From positions 112,007,489 through 112,071,488 of the forward strand of contig JAKSZU010000004.1 in NCBI GenBank assembly GCA_026018925.1: a stretch of 64,000 nt of DNA. The letters are read 5' to 3'. Below are positions 13,601-22,600 of this stretch, one piece after another. A program made the translations under genes and the position numbers. Numbering within the stretch: the stretch's first letter is position 1; the number at the start of each line of letters is the position of its first letter. Below the pieces are notes generated by a model. The model ran no database searches. It was not told where the DNA came from and saw nothing but the letters and a program-made list of their open reading frames with translations. This DNA is from Tupaia tana (Eukaryota > Chordata > Mammalia > Scandentia > Tupaiidae).

Positions 13601-16600
13601 AATAATTATTTTATTTAACTTTATTTGTTTATTTTAATTTGCCTGGAGTGGGGGTAGAGAGAGAGAGAAAGAGAGAGCAAACCACCAGGTCCAGGACTCG
13701 AACCATGGTTGGGAGTATGAGAGTCCAGCACTCTAAACCACCATGCCACCTGCTGGCCCCACCTTTTCATCTTTTAAAAATCTGTTCTCATTTTGGACAG
13801 TTGACAATAATATGCATAGTTTTATTTATTAAACCACACCTTTCCTGTTGCTTTCTTTTATGACATATTTTCTTTTTTTTTTTTGCGAATAATGTTTGTG
13901 AAAAAGTACAGGTAATTTTTCTGCTTGTGTGAAATTGTGGGCTGATTATCTTTAGGCTTAGCTCTGGGGCGTACTGGTTCCTCAGAAAACGGCTGTTGGC
14001 CCACACTTCTCGGTCAGTGAGAAGGGCTCACTGACGCCCTGCGTCGGGTCGGGCCTGGCCACTGGGAGCTGTGGACCCTCCACAGGGAGAGGCGCTGTGA
14101 GCTGGGCCTCCTTGGGACTGGCCCTGCCCGCCTGTGCTAGCTTGACTCTCTCCTTCTTCTTTTCTAGTCTACGCCATCGCCGTCAGCAGACCTGCTGGGT
14201 CTGGGGGCGGCTCCCCCCGCCCCTGCGGGGCCCCCACCCTCCTCCGGCGGCGGGCTGCTTGTGGATGTGTTCTCAGACTCGGCTTCTGCGGTCGCACCTC
14301 TCGCTCCCGGCTCTGAAGACAACTTTGCCAGGTAGTCAGGCTTCCTGAGCCCTAGGCTGGGCCGGCACACTGGGTGGGCAGCGGCGTGGCCTCCCGGGCC
14401 ACTGCTTGTGAGAATGGGCAGCATTGTTGGGTGGGCGGCTTTGTTCTTGAACAGCCCCTCCCACTACCACCCCGCCTTAAGTGCCGGTAGAGTGCCAGTT
14501 TTCCTAAAAGACGGTTGACATTTTCAAGAGGAAAGATAAGGTGACAGGAGCCACCCTGGCTGTAATCTGTGTGTCTTGGTGGTGCCGCTTGGCTGTGCCG
14601 CTCGTTCTTTCTAGAATGTGTCATAAATCCTCTCTGTGGCTGTATTCCTTCTTCCTCTCCATCGCTTTTCCTGTTCCCAGCTGCTTTTTACCCTGACTTC
14701 AGTCACTACATGTGTAACGTCTCCCAGGCACCCACTTGTCCTTTCCCGTTTTTCTTTCTGTCCACCCTCCAGCCCCCGCCAGAAAGGAATTCTGTATTTG
14801 CTTAATTGCTGAGTTACCGCCAAGCCTATGCACAGTGCGTGCCCCCAGCCATCACCCTGCCCTCAGCACACGCCTGCCCTGTCATCAGGTGTCTGCGCAC
14901 CCTTGGGCGCCTTTGCCCCCTGACCCCGTTTTCCAGACCTCGCTGTCAGACTGCCCTCGGAGCCGTGCCCCCTCCTCGTTGCTGCGTCCCCTTCCTGGCT
15001 CTCGGCCCCACACCTGTCTGCTTGTCTTCGCATCTGGTCCGAGGTGCGTGAAGCCCCGCGTCGGCCCTGCTCCCATTCTCCCTGCAGGGTGGCCGTGCAC
15101 GCTGTCCTGCACAGAGACTGGACAGTCTCCAGGAACGGCCCTCCGCCCCCCGTTCTGAGACTACAGCCGACTCCTCATGGTTTTAACTTGCCTCCAGTCT
15201 CTGTAGTCAGAGTGCAGTGAATCACGGCTCCCTGCTCCTTGTGAAAGACGCCTCCGGAGAGACGAGGCGGTTCTGGGTGCCTTCCCCTGGCTGGAAGCAG
15301 ACTTCTGTCTCTGGCAGATGCCGGTGTGGCTTGGGGACACGGGGTGCGTCAGGGCAAACGTCCACCGTGGCTGCTGCTTAGGCGTAGGGCAGGTGCATCG
15401 CCACTGGCTTTCTCAAGTGGTTTTTATTTACCCTATAAATTCTTCAGGGTCAGCAGTTCTCTCAGCTGTTGAGAGACCCTTTAAACAATAACCATCCACC
15501 TAGAGACTTGGACAAGGCAGGGGCCTCTTTGTCACGTAGTGGGTGTGTTCCTGACAGATTACAGTTTAAAGTGGCCGAGTCCACTCAGGGTGTGCACGGC
15601 CATGTTCTGCAGTGGCCCCTGGTGTGGGCAGAGCGGTGACCCCTGCAGCCTAGCCCCGCCTGCCCAGCCCGGGTGCCGTGAGCACCCTGCGCTGTCTTCT
15701 ACAGTCCCATGCCCAGCACTTCTCCTGGGCATGGCCAGAGGCCGTGATGAGTTCCAGGGGAAGTGTGGGGATGGACTGCATTTTACTTGTGCATCTGCGC
15801 CTGGCCAGAGCCAGCCAGATAGCCCACTGGGTTGTGATCTGGAGGGCTGTGGGGACACAAGGGAAGGACAAAACAGTGGGTAGGCGGCTGTGGCCTCGAG
15901 GGTGTGGAGGGGCCGCTGCCTTGACAGCTCCTGTGTGCTCGGTAGGCCCTAGTGTAGCCAGCAGAGCCCTGCAGGTCCTTCAGGTGTGCCCAAGGCCCCC
16001 CGACGGTCTTTCTGTTCACTGTCACTCTGCACTGTCACGACTGTCACCACCCGTGTCTCTGCCTCCCCATCTTCTGTCTGTGCTGCTCAAGGTGACCCTA
16101 GCCCACTCCAGAGTGCTGGTTTCAGAGAAGCCGTCTGGCACTGCGCGGTGCTGAGAGTACATGCGTGTGAGCCGCCGGGGGCCGCAGGGAGGCAGCTGCT
16201 CCAGGTGGGGCAGACCTCTACGCGGGCTCCTCCGATGAACAAGAGGAACCAGGCACCGTTACCCCTAGTTCTTTGTGGCGTAGAGGCCCCGTAGTGAACT
16301 AACCCTGGACACCTGTACATCGCAAACCCTAGCCATGCATTGAGGAGAGATGGAAGAGCAGGGGAGAGGACAGGAGACCAGAGGAGAAAGGAAGGGACGA
16401 GGACAGAGGGGAGCTGCCCAAGCTGTGTGCATTTCATCTGGGAGTAGCCTGGGCAGGTGCCGGGGTCCTCGCCTCACGGCAGTCCAGTGCCCCTGCTGGA
16501 CGGAGGCTGTGCTCTGACCACATGCCTTTCCGCCCTGTCTTGCCCACCTCACCGTCCCTCTCGGACCTGCTTGTGTGTCTGCTGACTACTCACTTCCCGT

Positions 16601-19600
16601 CCCTACTACCGCTTTTATGGTCGTGTTCAGAATATTCTACTTTTTGCTTTTCTTGTGTCCCATGGAAGTTGTTCTGGGTGTAATGTGTTTTAAACCGTTG
16701 TTCAAAACAAACCCTGTATTTCAGTGAGTGGCTTTGCGTGATACACTTACTGTCCTCCCCCCCCCCCCCCCCCAGGTTTGTTTGTAAAAACAATGGCGTG
16801 CTGTTTGAAAACCAGCTGCTTCAAATTGGACTTAAGTCTGAATTTCGGCAGAATTTAGGTATGTGTTTTAAAAAAATTTCTCTTAGAAATTATGAGCAAT
16901 TTTGGGAACCAGCAGTTAGCGTAATGGCTATGTCGCTGGACTCCCATGTAGTCGACCGTGGTTCGTGTCCTGGACCCGGTGGCTTAGAACTCACGCCGGG
17001 TGCGTGTGCGTGCATGCCCAAGATCCCGAGAGGAGAATGGAGGAGAAGGGATTGCGGCGTGACCATCCCCCCTGGGGGGTGATTTCTCGCTTTCTGTCTC
17101 TATGTCTCTCTCTGTCTGTCTGGCGAGCGCACGCGCCCTATAGTGGAAACCTCTCCCAAAAAAAAGAAATTATGGGCAATTTTGAGAAAATATTTGCAAA
17201 TCATATGCTGATAAGGGATTGACATCTAGAATATGTAATGAACTCCTACAAGTCAACCAGAAAATGAACAACCCGATTAAAAAATGGTGGCATGGTGGTT
17301 AAGGCACTGGATTCCTGTATGACTGAGGTTTGAGTCTTGCACCTGGTGGCTTGAAAAATTGCACTGGGGACCAGCAGATGGCATAATGACTACATCGCTG
17401 GACTTTCATGTAGTCAACCACGGTTCGAGTCTTGGACCCGGTGGCTTAAACTCACCAGGTGTGTGTGCATGCACATGTGCGTGTGTGCCCAAGATCCCGA
17501 GAGGAGAATGGAGAAGGGGTTGCGGCGTGGCCATCCCCCCTGGGGGGGTGATTTCTCGCTTTCTCTCTGTCTTTCTGGCGAGAGCACGTGTTCTATAGCA
17601 AAAACTCCAAAAAAGAAAAATCACACTGGGTGCATGTGCGAGCGTGCCCCAAATCCCGAGATTGGGCAGTGTGGCCATTCTCCCCGGGGTCGGGGGAGGT
17701 TCTCATTTTCCCTGTCTCTGTCTCTTTCGGGAGTGCACACACCCTACGGCAAAAACCTGAAGAGAAAAAGAAATATGCAAAGGATTTGAAAAGGCATTTG
17801 CCCAGAGAAGATGCACAGGTGGCCGATAAGCACGTGAAAAGGCGCTCGGCATTGTTATTCATTAGGGCAGTGCAGATCAGCGCCCCGGGTGCCACCTCAC
17901 GTCCATCGGGTGGCCATTAAGAGACAAGCAAGTGAAAGGAGGGCAGTGCTGGCCAGGGTGCGGGGGCGCTGGACCCCTGCGCACTGCGGGCAGCAGTGGA
18001 GGGGCGCGGCTCCTGAGGAGAGCTGTGTGGACCCGGCAGCCCGCCTCCGGGTGTGCAGGCAGGGTTGGGAGTAGAATCCCAGAGAGACCTGTCCGTCGCA
18101 CTTGCAGCACTGCCACATGTCAGGAGGAAGCAGCCCAGGCGCGGTCGGCAGCTGACCTCAGGCTGTCCATACGGTGCAGCACCCTCAGCCTTCAACAGGA
18201 AGGGCAGTCTGACCCAGGCTACGACGTGGGTGGACCTCGAGTGTGTTGTCCAGTGCCATGAGCCAGATGCGAAAGGACAGTGCTGTATAACCCCACTGTT
18301 TAAGGCCCATAAGACAGTCAAATTCATAGCCAGGTAGCAGGATGGGGTTGCCGGGGCCAGGCGGAGAGGAAGGAGGGCCTTACTGTGTAAGTTTTGCACG
18401 ATGAACGGAGTGCCCTGTATTTAATGCTCCTGGAAATGGGTTAAGGGAAAAGTTAAATTTCGTGTGTTTTACCATAACTTTAAAAAAGGAAAAACTCTTC
18501 GAGAAAAAATGCTATGCCCGGTGGACTGTGGGGACTGCTGCAGCGGAGCGCCTACTGGTGCAGACATGCCCGCCCCCTCGGTGTCCTCATCAGCCCGCAG
18601 GGACGCCGTGCTCTGTGTGAAGGAAGGGAGGCCATGCCCCCGTCCTCCAGAAGCCCTGTGGCAGCGCTCGGGGGAACAGTAATTTTCACGGGAAATGATG
18701 TATTGAAGACGGAGTACATGATTTTATTTCCAGTTTAGTTTTTAAACTTTGGACTGTGGTACCTTCACCTAGGTTTTTGGTTTTGGTTTTTAGATTGCGG
18801 AAGGAGGGATGCCAAACTGCTTGCCCTTTTCAGAATATTGAGGTTCACTTTCCTTTCTGGATTCAAGGGTGTAGAATGTCCACAGAGATCCGTGTAGAGA
18901 TTTGTATTGGTATCACTGCGTCCCTGAGATGGTCGAGCATCCGAGACTGTGCAGAGTGCCCGCCCCGTCGCAGCGAGGCCCAGTGTGTGTTGCTGCTGAG
19001 GGACAGTGCCTGGCCTGGGCAGTACTGACACCGTCCTGCCCATGCACAGCCGCAGTTAGGCCCGGCAGTGGCCAGTGTGGTCATGGCGTCCCCATCAGTG
19101 TGAGCTGAGTCCCCCGACCTGCTGTTCTGTTGGTTCTCCCCTGCTCATGCGTGTGTGGTTCCATTTGTGCACGTGTAGGTGTGTGGCAGGAGCCCGTAGT
19201 TATGGGTGCTGGAGGGGGGAGGTGCCTCTGACCCCTGCTTCCAACCTTGGCATGCTGTATTTAAAACTAGGAAGCACATTTCACGGTTCGAACAGCGGCC
19301 GAGAGCACAGTAGGTCACATGTAACGGGACCCCAGGGTTCACTGTTAATAACCAGCACGAGTGTGAAGTGGTATGTCTGAAATAAGTTGTTTTTGTTTTC
19401 TTCTAGGTCGGATGTTTATATTTTATGGAAATAAGACCTCCACGCAGTTCTTAAACTTTACTCCAACACTAATCTGCTCAGATGCACTGCAGTCTAATAT
19501 CCTTGATTCCGGGGACCAGCAGTTAGCGGAATAGCTATGTTGCTGGACTTCCATGTAGTCGATGCGGTTCGAGTCCCGGACCTGGTGGCTTAAAACTCAC

Positions 19601-22600
19601 AGTGGGTGCATGTGCGTGCGTGCTCAAGATCCCGAGAGGAGAATGGAGGAGAAGGGATTGCGGCGTGACCATACCCCCTGGGGGGTGATTTCTCATTTTC
19701 TATCTCTTTGTCTCTGTCTGTCTGGCACGCACACGTGCCCTATAGCAAAAAAAAAAAAAAAAGAAAGAAAAAAAAGAAAAAAAGAAAATCCTTGATTCCA
19801 CCCACCCGCAGACAGTGATTGGGGGCCCGAGGATGCTCTGAGCACGCGTCCACTTGTGTGGTTTTACGTTTCCAGATTCTATGGTACAGCCAGGCAATTT
19901 TCCCTAGTTGGGAGCTGGTTTTTGATAATGCATCTAAAATGGCGTTCTTGTGGCCCTGAGCTCTGGTCTCTTCTGGGGGGCCTCTCGGCAGGCCGTGGCG
20001 ATGCAGTCTGTGGCGACACTGTCTGGGACTGGAGCTCACCGCATGTGTGGGTGGCTGCGTGTATTTCTGACCCACATGAAGGCTTGTCCCCTAGTAGACG
20101 GCGGGGGTGTTATTAGGACGTTTCTAGCTGCAAGTGAGGAGTCCCAGGCTCAGCTTTACTGTTCAGTTGCTCCTCCAAAGATGTCAGGGTGAGGACGACC
20201 CCAGCTTGGTCAGAGAAAGTGAGGTCTTCTCTTGGGATTTATGGTTCAAGTCACATGGGAAACAGAAGCTCCTTATCACAGGCCGAGTCCATGCTCGTTT
20301 GACAATGAATATGTTTAAACACAGAGTATTAAGGCTCATTCAAGGCAGTCATTAAAACTACACATACTGGGCCCACAGGTGCTGTGGAGGTTAAGGCTCT
20401 GGGTCCCATGGCTGACTATGGTTTGAGTCCTGATGGCGGCTTGAACATCACACCAGAGTGAGGGCAGCAGTTGGCATTGTGGTTAAGGTGCAGGACTCAC
20501 ACATGGCTGACTGCTGTTCGAGTCCTGGACCTGGCTGCTTGAAACTGATGCCAGGGGTGTGTTCGAGTATGCCCCCAATCCCAGGAGGATAATGGAGGAG
20601 AAGGGATTGCGGTGTGGGCATCCCTCCCTGGGTGGGGGGTGATTTCTCACTTTCTGTCTCTGTCTCTCTAGTATGTGCATGTGCCCTAGAGCAAAAGGGA
20701 GTGACTTCTTACTTTCCCTCTCTCTGTGTCTCTCTCTCTCATGCCAAGAACACATGCCTTCATGCAAAAACTAAAGGAAAAAAGAATTCAGCAGACATAG
20801 GATCAATCAGCCGCATCAATGGCCTCGTCCTTTTAGGATCAGGAGCATCAGCTTTGACTCCTGCAGAGTCGCCCTCTCTCTCACCAGGTTCCCCGAGCTG
20901 CTGGGGTGGCACAGTGCCCTACAGCTCAATGACTGGTGGACACACGTCAGTTTGGGAATAGAAGATGCAGATAGTGTTTTGTGGCTTGTCTTGGCCAATT
21001 CTCATGAGCTAGGGTCCTGGGCCTGTTTCATGGTAGTGATGAGGTGGGTGGGCGTGTGCTGGCCTCTGGGGGCCACAGTGGCCACAGGTGTGGCATCTTC
21101 TGGCTGCTCTCTGCCACGTACCTGGCTCACCTTGGGCCTGCTTCCGTGGAGTTGGTCTGGACTCCTTGACGTGCACACACCTGAACCTGCAGACCAAGCC
21201 CGTGGACCCGACTGTGGATGGGGGCGCACAGGTGCAGCAAGTGGTCAACATAGAGTGCATGTCGGACTTCACAGAGGCACCGGTCCTCAACATCCAGTTC
21301 AGGTAAGAGCTGACTGTCCATCCCAGGGGTGGCGTGTGTGTGGGCCCCGAGCACTGTGCCTGGGAGCTGCTGTCGTCGTGCGGCCTCTGGCCTGTGCTGT
21401 GCAAGTGTGTGGCATTAGCTGCTGTGGCACGTGGCGTTCCAGGGCGTGGGGATGCGAGCTCCCACCCCACAGTGGCACTATGGGAGTTCCCACGGCAGGA
21501 CCTCTGTTGCTGCCTGTGGCCTGGCAGGCTCATGGGCTTTCCAGCTGTGGGGGGCGCCCCACAGGTTTGCAGAGCCGGGGCCCACGTGCCTCCTGGCTTG
21601 CTTGGCTTGGAAAGACAGCTACAAGGGCATGGTGGCTGGTTCCCACCAGACCCTGGGCTAGCACCGTGCGTCTTTTACCGTTAGACTCAGATCTTGCCTT
21701 TTGCTTTGTTTTTTTTTCTTAAATAAGTGCTTTGTATTGAAACTATGACCATCACCCTCATTTTCCAGTGATTGGAGCAGAATGTGCATACTTAGCCGGC
21801 CTCCTCTGGGCTGCAGGGCTAAGGTGTGTGGAAAGGCGCATTTCCACACAGTGAAAATACAGAGAGCTTAAGATTGTGTACTTGCCAGAATTTAGGGAAA
21901 TGGACTTGAAAATTTTTCTTTCACCCTATAGGCAGATTCTTTTCTACAGTTTTCTTTTTTTTTTTGAGAGGTTTTTCACTATAGGGCGCGTGTGCTTGCC
22001 GGAAAGACAGAGACAGAGAGATAGAAAGCAAGAAATCACCCCCCAGGGGCATGACCATGACACAATCCCTTCTCCTCCATTCTCCTCTTGGGATCTTGGG
22101 CATGCACGCACACGCGCCCAGCGTGAGTTTAAGCTGCCGGGTCCGGGACTTGAACTGCAGTCAACTACATGGGAGTTCAACGACATAGCCATTACGCTAA
22201 CTGCTGGTCCCTCTTTTCTATAGTCTTCTCATGGGGACAAACCTTACACACTTTATACAGACTTGGATGAGGAAAACAGGTTAATGGAGAAAAGCACGGT
22301 GGCGGTGGGTCCTGAGGGAGGGCGCCTGCTGGTGGCGGAGAGGAGGGAGCTGGTCCCAACCATCTCCTCGTCTGTAAAGGACACTGGTCACCAAGCTGCT
22401 CTTAGTGGGGTGGGCCAAAGATCTTGGCCCATGGAGGCTTGTGGCTCTGCCACCTCTAAGAACACTCTGTGGGGCTCTTCGACGTCTGGTCACCACTTTT
22501 CACACTTGGTCTTATCTGTGCACCGAGGATGTGCAGACCTGAAACTTCTGTGGATTAACGCTCTCCGATGTGTCGTGTCTCTCGCGCATAGGTATGGGGG

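Larger units (their letters stand above)
6887..14167 (+). other. AP2A2: AP2A2 intron, 7.3 kb, with 47-bp minisatellite
   Basis: GT-AG intron. It contains a SINE at 9138-9374, the large 47-bp minisatellite at 9545-11315, nested SINEs at 12072-12562 and an old SINE at 13600-13760. The remainder (6900-9100, 11320-12060, 12600-13590, 13800-14167) shows no supported gene. Confidence 0.85.
16859..19406 (+). other. AP2A2: AP2A2 intron with SINEs
   Basis: 2.5-kb GT-AG intron. It holds a SINE at 16904-17164 and a nested SINE pair at 17281-17770; 17780-19406 shows no gene. Confidence 0.8.
19497..21178 (+). other. AP2A2: U12-type AT-AC intron of AP2A2
   Basis: The intron begins ATATCCTTG (consensus ATATCCTTT) and ends CAC just before ACCTGAACCTGCAG. 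A TCCTTGAC branch-site match (21163-21170; consensus TCCTTRAC) sits with its adenosine at 21169, 9 nt before the last intron base, and there is no ordinary polypyrimidine tract. Only the AC at 21177-21178 keeps frame: ending at 21176 gives an immediate TGA and ending at 21180 shifts frame. The joined codon A|AC gives Asn-Leu-Asn-Leu-Gln, as expected for the family. Confidence 0.9.

Noticed and set aside
19490-19496. GT donor at 19492 (gtctaa) as an ordinary U2 splice site
   Set aside because: It leaves the exon in a phase that does not match the downstream exon and would delete conserved residues; the AT-AC solution keeps both.
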